This document shows, in pieces, positions 12,630 through 24,186 of a stretch of DNA of 64,000 bases (position 1 is its first letter; each line of letters opens with the position of its first letter). Source of the DNA: Onchocerca volvulus (Eukaryota > Nematoda > Chromadorea > Rhabditida > Onchocercidae). The notes beneath the pieces were generated by a model. The model saw only the letters and a list, made by a program, of their open reading frames with translations, had not been told where the DNA came from and made no database searches. The stretch is from assembly GCA_000499405.2 (NCBI GenBank), contig HG738140.1, positions 14,971,967 through 15,035,966 on the forward strand, given 5' to 3'. The position numbers and the translations under genes are program-made.

Positions 12630-14436
12630 ATGTATATCGATATAAATAAAAATATAAATGTTCGCTGCTATCAGCCTTAAATCTCCGAAAGTTCTTCACC
12701 GATTGCTTTCAGATTTCAACACAACCTTGCATTCGAATAGAACGTCTTTTTATATACACATACCTATTTTTTTTTACGATATCACATCTATGACAAGTAA
12801 AATTAAATGAGCAGACTGAATTTTTTGACCGCAGCTTCATGAGCGGACTGAATTTATCGGCCACGTCTACTTCTTATTCAGTGGGAACCACTTTCATGTC
12901 GCCGACCTTGTAAACTAGCTGATAAGACCATGCTTCAAGTAATTTATAGATTATCTCTCTGAATTTTAATATTAGGTCGTGTCTTGCATTATCTCTTTAT
13001 CCTAAATGTCAAATTCTTTATCGATTGATTTGAAATTTTGATAGAACGATGCATTCGAATAGGCGCATGGTTTTATATAGATATACCTACTTTTTTTTTA
13101 CCTGTCACACCTGTAACAGGTAAAAAAAAATAACACTGCCGTTGGCATGAATATCCAGCCATTGCTTCAAATACTCGTAGCTTTGCTTTTTGCTCATCGT
13201 TTAAATGATTTTCCATTAATTCTTTGATGAATATCGCTGTCATATCTCTACAAATTTGATTGTCCCAAGGATTTGTTCGTTTTTAAATTAGTAACATAAC
13301 ATGAGTATATTTATATAATAAATTAAGTATTGCAATGATTAAAATACGATAAGCATATATAACATGACAAAAGGAAGACAAGAAAGTAATAGATCATTCA
13401 ATATTAAAATAAAATACGAATTAATCAGGTTTGAAAAAAATTTAAATAGAAAACATTTACAGTATTGCAATTGCTGAATCAAGATATTCCTTGTCGTTAT
13501 ATTCCAAAAATGGCACTGGTCCCTCTGAAGAACGTACACTCAAGAGCATATATTCTGTAATTGAAAGAATTCATTTTAATGAAATATATTTATCATTTAA
13601 TCATTGCTAATCAAGCGAATAGTATTTTAAATGGTTTTTTGGAAAAAGTTATTGAATTTTAATGCAATCATTAGAATATCTAGGAAGATTTAAAGTTTTT
13701 TCAAATAAATGTTTAATTGTCAACAGTTTGAAATTTTTTTTTTTATTCTAACTTCATATTGTATTCAGCCATACGAAGCCAAGTTTCCATTTTTAAGGAA
13801 AATGGTGACATGGTACAATTTCATTCTCGGAAACTGATACAAGTAGGCTAGGCCTAAAATGAATGGATAATTATTTAAAACACAGGTAATTCAATATATA
13901 AACAAGTTGCCAAGGATAATCGTAAAGAACAACATAGTGAATAAATTAAATTAAATATTTTTTCAAAAATTTCAGTTAGAATATTTAAACTTTTCAATTT
14001 ACGAAAAGAAATTTGACAAACTTAAAACTTCCACAATCAAAATTGCTCAATTCCTTTTTATTCCATTCCCATATATAATTTAACCGTCCTTAAGACTAAT
14101 TAATTTAATAGATAATTTACTGTAATTTCAGTTAGAATATTTATTAAGTAAAAGAAAAACAAAACAAAACAAACTAGTCAACAAATAAGCCAATACTACT
14201 GAACTGAAAAGAAGTATTAATCTTGCTTATAATTGATGTTTTGCGTTGTCATATAGTAAAATATCTGAATGGCATATAAAATGCATGATTCCACCAACTG
14301 AAGCAATTTTCGCATACGCTGTTGATTGTTCATAAAATCCATATGTATAATTTTGTAATGAATCGAACTTCATCTACAAAAAATGATTTCATTAAAATTT
14401 ATTATTCACATGCGAGGCATAGCCGGGTATGGCTAG
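12630..14436 (+). mobile_element. Probable non-autonomous Helitron with captured FAXC fragment
   Basis: The left end holds two copies of the Helitron-associated repeat (about 12,645-12,775 and 13,005-13,110). The right end is ATAGCCGGGTATGGCTAG followed by T. AGCC and GGCT can pair as a hairpin just before CTAG (14,433-14,436), the arrangement expected at a Helitron 3' end. Between them lies a reverse-oriented broken copy of the neighbouring FAXC-like gene, ending less than 30 bp from the terminus. No transposase is encoded. The left boundary is approximate because I could not pin down the TC dinucleotide. Gene-fragment capture is a known Helitron property; applying it here is inference. Confidence 0.55.
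13156..14408 (-). pseudogene. Broken duplicate of the FAXC-like gene (exons 1-3, part of 4)
   Basis: This region aligns, introns included, to about 6270-7625 of the intact gene. Exon 1 with the same ATG lies at about 14,220-14,373, exon 2 near 13,755-13,855, exon 3 near 13,455-13,555, and a piece of exon 4 at 13,156-13,250. It is broken in several ways. Exon 1 has two short deletions, the first donor GT has become AT (AAGCAAGATTAATA), and exons 5-7 are missing. Similarity extends through introns, so it arose by DNA copying and not from mRNA. It stops abruptly at 14,408, next to a Helitron-like end. Confidence 0.9.
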
Positions 14437-14457
14437 TATATGATCCTGCTAAACCAG

Positions 14458-16470
14458 CTAGTCTATGTAAGTAAAAATGTAAATTTTCACTTGTTTAAAA
14501 AAACGATACCTTTCCGTTCCAATTTCCAGTAGTTGATGTAAGAATACGCCAGCTGATCGATCGTTTTGCAGCTGAACACGCATATTTGTAATTAATTTTA
14601 ACGTCTTTATGTGTCGCCACAAAGTTGAATATTTAAGGCAGCATTTATTTCGTTTGTTGGTGTCGACTGACGATTTACAGGTAATGTTTGCCTGAAATCT
14701 CCTGCAAGCAATATTAATGCTTTCCCAAATGGTTTGATATTCTTGCAATGAACGAGCAAGAGCCTCGATCGATTTTTTATGTGCCATTTTATATTTATTT
14801 CGAAACAAAAGTTTTCAGTTTTGCAACATTTTTCCCATGCCGATGCTCTGGAAATATTGCATCTGGTTCCATTGAATTGCATGTCAAATTTCAAAGCGGA
14901 ATGAGCAGTCCTTCCACCTGGTAGCAACGTTACAGCTATTCCGGAGATGCAAGAACTAAGGCTATGTCACTTTGGGATCGGATTGCTGCCAGATTCAATC
15001 CAATTAGGAATGTTTTACCAATTCCTTCTCGTGCATTTGAAAAGAAGATTTCTTCAGTCTCCTTACTGACAGTTTGCATTATTTGATCGTATATGTCTTT
15101 CTGTTTTAGCGTTGGCTTAGGAATATTTGATTACACATATGACAAAAGATCAACCATGTTGTAACTTTGTTCACGACGCAACTCTACATCGAACAGCAGC
15201 AGATCAAATCGATGATGGCATCCCCAATTGGTTGAGAATTTTGTTCGCAATTTAAAAGATAAAAATTTATGAGCATTAATTCAATTCGCATTAATTTGCT
15301 TACTTTTATTGTTTAGCTCATTTTTGCTTCACCTCAAAGTGATTTTATCATTCCGAGCAGTAACATTTGATAAAGATTAAGTCGAACAATTGAAAAATCA
15401 ATAATATGAAATGAAAGAATGCATTTTGCTTCAATCATCAACACTTCGTTGTAGATTTCTGCTGTAAAATCCACGTTCATATTTGGATTCTTTAGCCACA
15501 TGCGATTTACATTTCTCCCAAAACTCTGTTGGAAATGAAGGAGAGCAGGCGGTTAATATGATTTCAAACAAAATACGAAGTTGCTTTGGATGTGACGTAT
15601 TTCATGCGTTTTTAATGCATATATCCCAGTATCGGTCGTTCTCCAATAAATTCAAAGCTTAACATAAGAAAAGTGGGATGTGTAAGTCGCTAACAATTCT
15701 CAATTGCTGGAAGGACATTGGACTGGGCACATTTTCAGCAAAATGCGAAGAAAGAAGTATTCATCTCAATTGCGATACAGTCTGCCTCTCGTAGTTTCTA
15801 TGAATATATCAGGTTATCCGTCAACTCGTTCTCGTCGTTTATATCGTTCAAATGATTTCCTACTCGCACTCCATACGTAGTACATAGGCACTTCCGAAGA
15901 TAACAGTTCGCGAACACGTCATTTTGACATAATGCGAAGAAAGCAATTAACGTTGTAGCCGATAGATTCAAGACTATTTGTTGCATATTTGGAGCTGTGA
16001 AACAAACGCAATGTCCATTTTCTAAATATACTACTAAGTGAGCAATAACTGGACTTCGTTGATGTATGAGGAATGAGAAATTTTGCCATCATTATACAAA
16101 ATTTTGCCATACAGAAATGAAAAAATTTGCCATACACCTTAACTGCTGCTTATATATTTTCCAACCTGATATTGTGCGATTCCATCGATATGTAATACCG
16201 CATTCCTATCATTTTTTTCTGGTTACACGCCAAAATCTACCATGTCTTTACCTTTATTCACGTAATTACAAATGTATTTGATCGATTTAACAGAGTTACA
16301 GTATTCCACGTTTATGTGCACTTTGCATATGCTCAATAGCAAAGGCGAATATGGAACAATCCAGCAGTTATCTATTTCGATGTCACCGTTCTGCATTTGT
16401 ATGATTGCTACCTACCGCTATCTTTTGCTGATCTTCTGTGAAAGGATTTCGTTTCCTGTAACTGTGTTGA
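14458..16470 (-). mobile_element. Decayed Helitron Rep/helicase coding region
   Basis: Read from 16,470 downward, broken frames follow Helitron RepHel order. The Rep part shows IDNCWIVPYSPLLLSICKVH, SVKSIKYICNYVNKGKD and AQYQVGKYISS. The linker shows VYLENGHCVCF and LSATTLIAFFALCQND, then ENDRYWDICIKNA, LRILFEIILTACSPSFPTEFWEKCK. The helicase shows MLPGGRTAHSALKFD, CNISRASAWEK, MAHKKSIEAL, LLAGDFRQTLPV and LWRHIKTLKLITNMRVQL. It stops at GTERYRFF, before the C-terminal motifs. Many stops and frame shifts show it is dead. The missing C-terminus is of the type found at 771-1388, but the two cannot be shown to be one element. Confidence 0.87.
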
Positions 16471-16479
16471 ATAGTGATA

Positions 16480-17665
16480 TTTGCAGTTTTGTTTCTGGTT
16501 AATTTTTGTGGTGATTTTTTTTTTTTCGTTATGTTTTTTGGTATGATTTTTTCTTATTTTCAGTTGTTTTTGTTGCGTAATTATTGTGATTTAATAGTTG
16601 TGGGTTCTGCAGAGTCTTTTAATTGGTTGTTATTGCTTGGCATTTTTTCTTTTAATGAGGTTTTTGTTTTGTTTTTTTCTATTACTTTGTTATGTTTTTT
16701 GTTATTCCTTATGCATATAATGGGTTTATAAATTTTTTGAGGTTGGAGATGTTAATCTTTTTTTTCTAATGTTCCTTTAAGTATTACTTTTTTTTGAAGC
16801 TGTTTTGTTATTTGGTTCTACTTTTTTTATTAGTTTTTATTATTCGTTTTTGTTATTGGCTATGTCTTTGATGTCTTTGGGTGTTAGTTATTTATTTTTT
16901 TTTGGTTTCTATAATGAGTTTTAATTGTGGTTTCAAATATTATGATTATTTTGTTTATGTTTTGTTTTGTGAAGGGTTATTGTCTTGTTTTTAGGGTATT
17001 TTTGCTGTTTTTTTTTTTTTATTTTTCACTTTTTTGTTTTTTACTTTTTTGTTTTATATTTTTTGTTTTGCGTGGATTTTTTGATTATTCTTGATGTGGT
17101 TGCTTGTTTTTTTTCTTTTTATCCTTTGATTCTTTTAATTTTGCTTTTTTATCTTTTACGAGAGTTTTTGTCATGGAGTTATTTGTGTTTCTGAATTGTT
17201 TGAGTGGTTTGGTTGTCTTATTGTATTTTTTAGTATTTGTTCTTTTTATTTTGATAGTTTTTTGATGTTGTATGTGTTTTATGAATTGACTATGGTGCCT
17301 ATTTTATTTTGTTTGTTTAGAAATGATCGGCAGGTGGAGAAGATTAGTGCTTGTTATTAGTTAATTTCTCATACTTTGTTTTTTGGTATGCCTTATTTGT
17401 TTTTGTATAGCCATGTTTTTCTTTTTTTTTTTTTATGAATTTTGTTTATAATAATTTTTTTTGTTTCTTATGAGTTTATTTTGCTGTTAAGTTTGTGTTT
17501 CTTGGTTAAGTTGAAGCCCCTACTAATGTTTATGTTGAAGCCCCTACTAATGTTTATGTTGAAGCCCCTACTAATGCTAGTATGATTTTAGCTGGAGTTA
17601 TGTTGAAGTTGGGGGAGGCTGGTGTTTATCGTATTAATAAGTCGTTAAATTTTTTTGGTTTTGAA
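16480..17665 (+). pseudogene. Nuclear copy of mitochondrial ND4 (NUMT)
   Basis: The stretch is extremely T-rich on the plus strand, as nematode mitochondrial coding strands are. Read with TGA as Trp, it gives ND4 segments: MLYVFYELTMVPILFCLF, RQVEKISA, HTLFFGMPYLFLYSHVF, YEFILLLSLCFLVK, VEAPTNASMILAGVMLKLG and GVYRI near the end. ND4 is NADH dehydrogenase subunit 4 of respiratory complex I. The copy contains stops (for example TAG after SACY), frame changes and a triplicated 24-bp block, so it is a non-functional nuclear insertion. The 5' part (16,480-17,000) is less certain; similarity ends near 17,665. It abuts the Helitron Rep remnant at about 16,475. Confidence 0.87.
17510..17581 (+). repeat. 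Three tandem 24-bp copies in the ND4 insertion
   Basis: The unit GTTGAAGCCCCTACTAATGT plus TTAT occurs at 17,510-17,533 and 17,534-17,557. A third copy (17,558-17,581) diverges in its last bases. Each unit encodes VEAPTN plus two residues. In ND4 this motif occurs once, preceded by the conserved WLPKAH stretch, which is missing here. Confidence 0.95.
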
Positions 17666-18625
17666 ATACAGCTTGACAGTTCACCAATTGTCTATTTCAG
17701 AAGTATCAATAAGAATTTAAAACGCTTAAGCACATTAAATTTATTCATTGATATCATCAATAGATTATAACAAAATATCTTAGCATTATTTCCTTTTTTC
17801 TTTAACTTTTTGCAATTATCAAATCATTTTTTTTTTTATCTTTCCAAAATGCTATTGAACAAAGCATAAACTTTTGATTCGAATAACATTATGTGTTTAG
17901 TTTTTATTAAATTAATCAAACTTCTCGTATACTTTTGATTTTCAAATTATTCTAGTTTGTGAGATTTTACTGCGTCACATTGTGACCGCATTAATTATTT
18001 CATATTTTTAGATTAAATTCGAGAAGAGAGATCTTCGAGATTTCAAAATTTTTCGATCTAAAATTCATTTCTTTTGATGTATCTAGCTTGATCTTCAGTT
18101 ATGGTTGAAGCTTTGTTTTATCTTATTTTGAAAAAAAAAAAAAAAAAGAAAGGAGGAGCGTAAAAATGAATTTTACACATTAAAAAAATTGGATGAAATG
18201 CTTTGGCGGGTAGTGACTTTTGTGTGATGTTGTGTAAATGACCCTATTCAGGGATGAGAAGTAAATTGTTCAATAAAAAACGAATGAATTCTTGCTCTAC
18301 ATGCCATTGATCAAATTAGGCAAAGCCTAGTAAATCTGAAAGTATTTCACATTTTGAATTTAATTATTTTAAAAATCTAGGCAATTACATTATTTTCTTT
18401 CTTCAGGTAAATATTAAATATTTCAGGTAAATATTTTTTGTATATTTTGACTTCATCGAATTGACGAAAATTTGAAATTTTTTTATTGTGTATTTCTGTG
18501 CACTGGGATCATTTACGTGGTAAGAATTGTCTTTAGTATGTTTGATCGCTCGGATTCTTTGCCTATGTTTGTTGATATTAATAATGCTTGAGTCATTATT
18601 TTGATCATAAAATCTTTCAGGTGCA
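17666..18625. other. Spacer upstream of the hyccin gene
   Basis: AT-rich with poly-T and poly-A runs. No exon was recognised. AATCTTTCAG (18,611-18,620), directly ahead of the hyccin start, is a strong acceptor. Confidence 0.5.
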
Positions 18626-21600
18626 ATGAATAGTGACCAGTTACAAGACTGGCTCACTGATTTGAACGAACGATGGAAAAAGGATGCAGAGAAAAAAGCA
18701 CTGAAAGATTTGGATTATGATCGAGTGCAGTTAATTCATGAAACCCGCAAAACTCATTATTTAATCAGCTATCTCAGTTGTAATTATACTGATGTTGATC
18801 TGGTACAGCCGGTTGTAGCACAACTTCTTTCATGTTATTATCGTGGAGGTTACTTTTTTTAATGATTTGAAACCAGTTATTGGGTCTTGTAAGACACTGG
18901 ATTAGCAGTATTGACTATTACATTATGAAAAAAAATACATTTCAAAGTTTTTTTTTTTTTTTGCTAAATACCATTCAAAGTTTATTAGGCTATGGAATAC
19001 TTATAAAAGTATTGTAAAGATCATGGTTGTGGATTAATATAGTGAGCAATAGTGATAGATAAAAATCTTATAAATAGTTAAATATCAGTTATTTTTCATA
19101 TCGGTCTTTATCATAGAACTGAATTTCGGAATAGAATTTTCGGGACTAAATGAATTGAAAAATTTATCCTTTCTGTGATCAGTATATTAAACAATACTAA
19201 ATTGATGAGTATGCATTTCTAGATTAGCTTGTAATTTTATATACTGTCATTTTCCATATAAAATTTGCTTCTTTTCTGTAGACAATGTAATGATTCGTGA
19301 AAGAAAAGATAATATTTGAACTTTTCTTAGATAATTTCAGGTACATTACGTTATTTTGTGTTGCAATGTATTCCATCGTTTATTCATATCTATCTTTTGG
19401 CACTAGCTAAACGTCAAAGGAAATCAATTTCCATGTTTGAAACGTTCTTTCTTGCTATTTATAATGAAGAAATACTTGCTAATGGTATTTTGTCCGGATC
19501 AGTGGTGAAGAAATTAGAGGAAGTAAGTATTTTTGTAAAGTAAAGTCAAGTCTGTTGTTTTTTGTGCTTTGTGATTTGCTTGTTTTTCATTTGTAGTCAA
19601 ACATTTATTTCGATATCAGTAAAAAACAAATCTTTAGCAATGTATTCATTCTCTACGTGATTATGTTTAAGCTAGTTTTATTAATAATTGAATGTAATGT
19701 CTAGCATATAAAGCTTTTCAGTGATTAGAATTTGTTGCACACTAAATTAATTTTTGCACAAAAAATTAGACCAGCATTTTAAATTACTCATATTATCTAC
19801 AATTTTAGTTTAACGTTTTAGTTTAGACTGAAACGATGAATTCCGTACGACTAACTTTAGATTGAATTTAACAACTAAATTTGAATTGAATTTCCTTGGT
19901 CGTTCCCTTAATAGTTTTTGATATATGTAATCAGTAATAATGAAAATTGATATTTCTCGCATTTTTTGGTTTAAATTGTTGAAATAGGTCAAAATATGAC
20001 TTCTGATTATTAAAATATGACTTCCATTGATAAAATATAACTTTCGGGAAGATTTTCTAAATTTTTTGCTTTGTTGAATCGTGATGTACTGACTGAAAAA
20101 AACACGATTTTCTTAATTTTTGATTGTTAAAAGAGCCCAAGAATGGCATTTTAACGTTAAAATTTCTTATGACACAAGTTTTAGTTGTACAGAGTAAGTA
20201 ATACAAAACGGATGCGTTATAAACCCAAGTTTTAATTTTTCCTTTCTTTTCTTCTTTATCTAAATAAATGTATTTATTCGATTAATTTGCATATTTTAAA
20301 GATTCGGATTCCATCCATACGTTTTCCCAGCGTATATCATGATCCAAAGAAATTCAACCTTACTTCAGATATTGCCGCAAAACCTGGAACATCTGCATTT
20401 ATACAAGTAACAATTGGATTTGCGTTTTACTGTACACATTTTATTTTAATTTATTACATATCTTTTTAAAATTTTGAAAACTAGTATTTCTACTGTTTTA
20501 TTTAGCTTATTTAATTTGCAGAAAATTGTGCGGATTGGTCCTTATAAGTCAGTAGATAGAATTATTCCGCAAAATAGACAAACAGTATTGACTCGTCTAT
20601 TAAAATCAGTAAGTTTCTGTGAATCATCGATTTTTAATTAAAATATAAACGGCAAATTCTTGAATGAATTAACTAGCAGTCTTCATCAGTTAATCAGTTC
20701 ATGTATGATTTTCGTTTTCTTTTTCAGGTAAACGGATGTCTCTGTAGATTATCACCCGATGTGATATGTCAAACTATATGCTTGAGCACCATAGCTCTTT
20801 GTCAAAGTGGGTTTTCTTTTCGCGAAACTATTTTAGGATCAAAAGTTTTTGGCGGCAGTTTTCATTCTAAAGGACTTGATGATTTTTCAAAGTATGGTAG
20901 TAGTTGTTTTTTTTTCTTTCTCTTATTAAAAATTCATTAATTGAAAATTCATTATTATATTTTTCAAAATTTCGAATAAACCTAATCTTTATTACTAAAA
21001 TATCAGCATATAGTTATGATTCCTCATACGACCTTTATGCATTATTGTAGTTTCTACTTTTTTATGCCATCATTTTAATAGGTAACAAAACTTTCCCATC
21101 CAGTCTTTTTCATTTAGTCATTATGCCTTCAAGTAAGAAATAAAAATTGATTTTGCAATATTATCGGTTTGTAATTGTGTTTGTTAACTCTGAAATATAA
21201 TTTTTAAATTCGAGGAATTTTCAATATCTAAAAGTGTCCTTGGAGAAAGGCATCTATTAAAATCTAAAAAGTGTTTGTAGAAAACCAAGACTACGAATCT
21301 CGTCGCAGTATCTGTTAGAGTCTTTAAATGGTTTATATTTTGCATTATTCAATGGTGCACCAGAATTAGCTGTTCAAGCTGTTGATGCTGTGCATCAAAG
21401 AGCTTTGTATGAATTCTATGCAGATGTTATTCTGGTATGTTTTATTAATTTCTGATTTCTCAACAATTTGTGCATGTTACCACCAAACTGTTGAATAATT
21501 TGTCTCTCATCTTTTATTTTTTTAATATCAGCTAAATCAAGTTTTGTTACTGTATTGCAGGTAACGAATAGTATTATCGAGACCCTACTTGAAAATAACT

Positions 21601-22893
21601 TTCATAAAAATGACGAATTGTTGACAGCCCATTGGACGCGTCCTGGAAAGCTGGATAATCGTAAGGGAAATGAAGTGGTAACAAATGCTTCTTTACGGCT
21701 AAAGAAAATGCCCGAGGATATTTCACCTGTTGTAGATAATGATATGAAAGGATTTAATTTCTCTGATAGTGAGTTGATTTCTCTAGTTATATTTTGTCTC
21801 CTTTTAAATTCGTTAATTCGTGCTTCCTGCAATCGGTAACTTTTTCATTTTTAAGCTATCGTTTCTTTCATTCTTACTGAACTGTGAAGGAATTATTTCA
21901 TTATTCTTGCTTATTATTTCTTTTACATATAACGGATATCATTTTTTTTTCTCTCTGATGTCTTTTACCCTCGCCACATGATCTCAGAATTCTCTCTAGT
22001 TTGCATCATCTCAGCAGTATATTTCACTAAGGGAACAAGATTTTTGACTACAGATGTGGCATATTGATTCTCTCATGTGTCTTTATGTGGTACTGATTAA
22101 TTTTTGTTTTTCTATAGGTTTGTTTTTTGCTAGCATATTGAATGATAAATTCTGTTGGTGTCCTTGCAGAAAAGTGAAATGCTATGATTTTTCTTGTTTT
22201 AGACATCTAGTTTTAGTTCAAGTTTTTTGTTTCTATAATTATCTCAAGTTATAGGTATTGAAAATTTCAAGAAACGAATCACTGTGAAAGTAGAGCAGCG
22301 TAAGTTGAAGCGCCAGTTCGAATATCACAGACGAAGATCAGTGAGTGGTTTTTTTTTTCTCTCATTAATATTTGCTTTACCAAACGTTTTCTTTATAACG
22401 AGCACGTCTCATTGAAAGTTTTTATTTTGCAGTTTGATGAAAGCACATAAAATAAAGATCCTTGATTTTGTGATTACTGAAATCTCCTGAAGCTTTTATT
22501 ATCATCATCATTGTCGAAATGATAACTTTACTACTTTAGGAAAACAGTGAAAATAGAGATGATATCGAATTGGATCCAATCAACGAGAAACCAGTTCCAG
22601 ATATAGCACCAAACCCTTCAGTTTCTCACGAAGCCGCATATCAGGATTTACATCGGCACCTTTCTATCTCACATGAATCGGCAAATTCAGATAATGATAT
22701 TTCAGTTTCGTCTGGACAGGATCAGTTTTGTAATGGAAAATCACTAGATTATTCGATTCCAGCGGCTACTAATTCACCCAAAGCCGTCAAAACAGTATCT
22801 GTAGAGACCGGCATACATGACTTAGCAAAGTGGCTTGATAATATACAACATATCGACAGTGTAACTGATGTGTTTGAAGGCGCTTCTCCATAA
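18626..22893 (+). CDS. Hyccin (FAM126) family protein
   Basis: Nine phase-matched exons encode 520 residues: 18626-18848, 19341-19522, 20302-20406, 20522-20608, 20728-20891, 21281-21434, 21561-21768, 22255-22340 and 22540-22893. Hyccin is the FAM126 subunit that, with TTC7 and EFR3, holds phosphatidylinositol 4-kinase III alpha at the plasma membrane. Family features in order are an N-terminal WL-x-DL segment, VQPVVAQLLSCYYRGG, LQCIPSFIHIYLLALAKR (about 80), IPSIRFPSVYHDP (about 138), NRQTVLTRLLKSVNGCL, SSQYLLESLNGLYFALFNGAPELA (about 261-284) and ADVILVTNSIIETLLENNF. The C-terminal 120 residues are polar and low-complexity, as in other hyccins. The ATG lies 5 nt after CTTTCAG, a probable spliced-leader site. 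A competing last exon at 22,433 would give a protein ending FDEST. Confidence 0.9.
22433..22450 (+). CDS. Alternative hyccin last exon (FDEST, stop)
   Basis: TTTATTTTGCAG ends at 22,432 and is followed in the correct phase 0 by five codons and TAA. Splicing exon 8 (ending at 22,340) here instead of to 22,540 would remove the 117-residue tail. An AATAAA lies at 22,452. Both acceptors fit nematode consensus. Confidence 0.45.
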   Translation, partial: FDEST

Positions 22894-23263
22894 AGAATTC
22901 AAAATTCATGAAGATTTCAAATTTAGTATTAAGTCTAAAAGTTTAGGATCTTATATTTTCCAATTCAGAAATTTTAGGAACTCCTTTTATTTAAAATGCA
23001 GTTGTATTTTCTTGCTTAATTTTTTATTTTATGTATTACTTTATTCTTTTTTTGATGTCCGTATTGTCGTTGTATGTATTAATAATCATTGATAAATAAC
23101 GAGATACCCCAAAAATAATCCTTTAGAAGACTTTTCTACTGGTTGTATTTTCCATCTGATAACTCTAAGATTGATAGAGAGGATATAGTGCATCACTCGT
23201 TCCTTTTGTCTATAAGGTATGTCAGTAGAGATATCTTAACCATAACAATTGATTTCTATATCA

Positions 23264-23434
23264 GAAGATAACAGGATTAATAGTGATGCCGCTGAACAGT
23301 ACTGCTTACTCGATTTTGAGAATCTTATAGCCCCAATGCGGAAACATGTATTGACTGCACATCTCGACTTGTTAGAAAAGACTTACAATTTCAGTCGTTA
23401 TATCATTCTTTCTTGTTTAAATGCGGTAATTTAA
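23264..23434 (+). other. Orphan exon-like open frame
   Basis: After TCTATATCAG the frame reads DNRINSDAAEQYCLLDFE, NLIAPMRKHVLTAHLDLLEK and TYNFSRYIILSCLNA, then GTAATT. The amino-acid mix is much more protein-like than the surrounding frames, and both splice borders are plausible. It is not part of the hyccin model, and I know no homologue. It may be an exon of a small gene or an unmodelled extension of hyccin. Confidence 0.35.
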
Positions 23435-23755
23435 ACTGATTGAAATATTCATTTTTATTCAGTGGTATTAATTTTCGCATCATTTGTTTAGTTGTTTAAT
23501 TTTTGGAATCTGCATCTTACATATTGCGTGCTTAGATTTGCTTAGGATTATTTTCCATTTTCCGATCTTTTCCATTCACTTCAATTTATTCCGTAATCAT
23601 TTCTTTTTTTTTTTAAAATTATTATATAATTTGATGAGTCCACCTCTTTGCTTTTCATGAATTTTTCTTTCACTTGGTGCAAATTTTATGTAAATTTTTG
23701 TGAAATAGACTAGTCCATAATTTTTGTTTTGTTTCCCTTTCTTTCTATCTCCAAT

Positions 23756-24186
23756 AATGCATATTCATCGCCTTCAAGTTTTGAAAGCGACAATTTTAAT
23801 CCGATTTTGCCTGAGTCTCTTGAAAATGCACATAATTGCTGCATTTTTATATTATATATTTATTCATTATAAATGATGAAGGATATAACTTTCAAGTGCA
23901 TAAAAACTTTTCATTCTATTCCACTTCCTATCATTGTGCAAATAAAAGTAATTCAAATTTTCCAAAATGCGTTGTAACCGAATCGAGAACTTATAGATGC
24001 CTCGAGAGATTTCGGTATGAGAATTTTATGTCACTAATTTCTCTTATCTACAGTAATAATGGGAAGATGAAATGGATCACTGCTATCAAAAATAATGATT
24101 GGAATTTATCTAGCGAAGATGATGTGAAAATGGAATTTGCTTGCTTCAAACTATCAATATTTAATGATTTCTCACCAGTAGTTTGA
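23756..24186 (+). other. Second exon-like stretch, unidentified
   Basis: One frame reads SNNAYSSPSSFESDNFNPIL and PESLENAHN. A second, from 23,836 to 24,186, reads CANKSNSNFPKCVVTESRTY, FMSLISLIYSNNGKMKW and NDWNLSSEDDVKMEFACFK before its stop. Composition suggests coding, but I find no clear acceptor for the first stretch and recognise no family. It could belong with 23,264-23,434 in a small plus-strand gene. Confidence 0.28.

Noticed and set aside
771..16470. The two Helitron helicase pieces as one element split by a 13-kb insertion
   Set aside because: They differ in decay (open frame versus many stops), the segment between them contains an ordinary tRNA and gene, and part of the helicase is missing. 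Separate copies are simpler.
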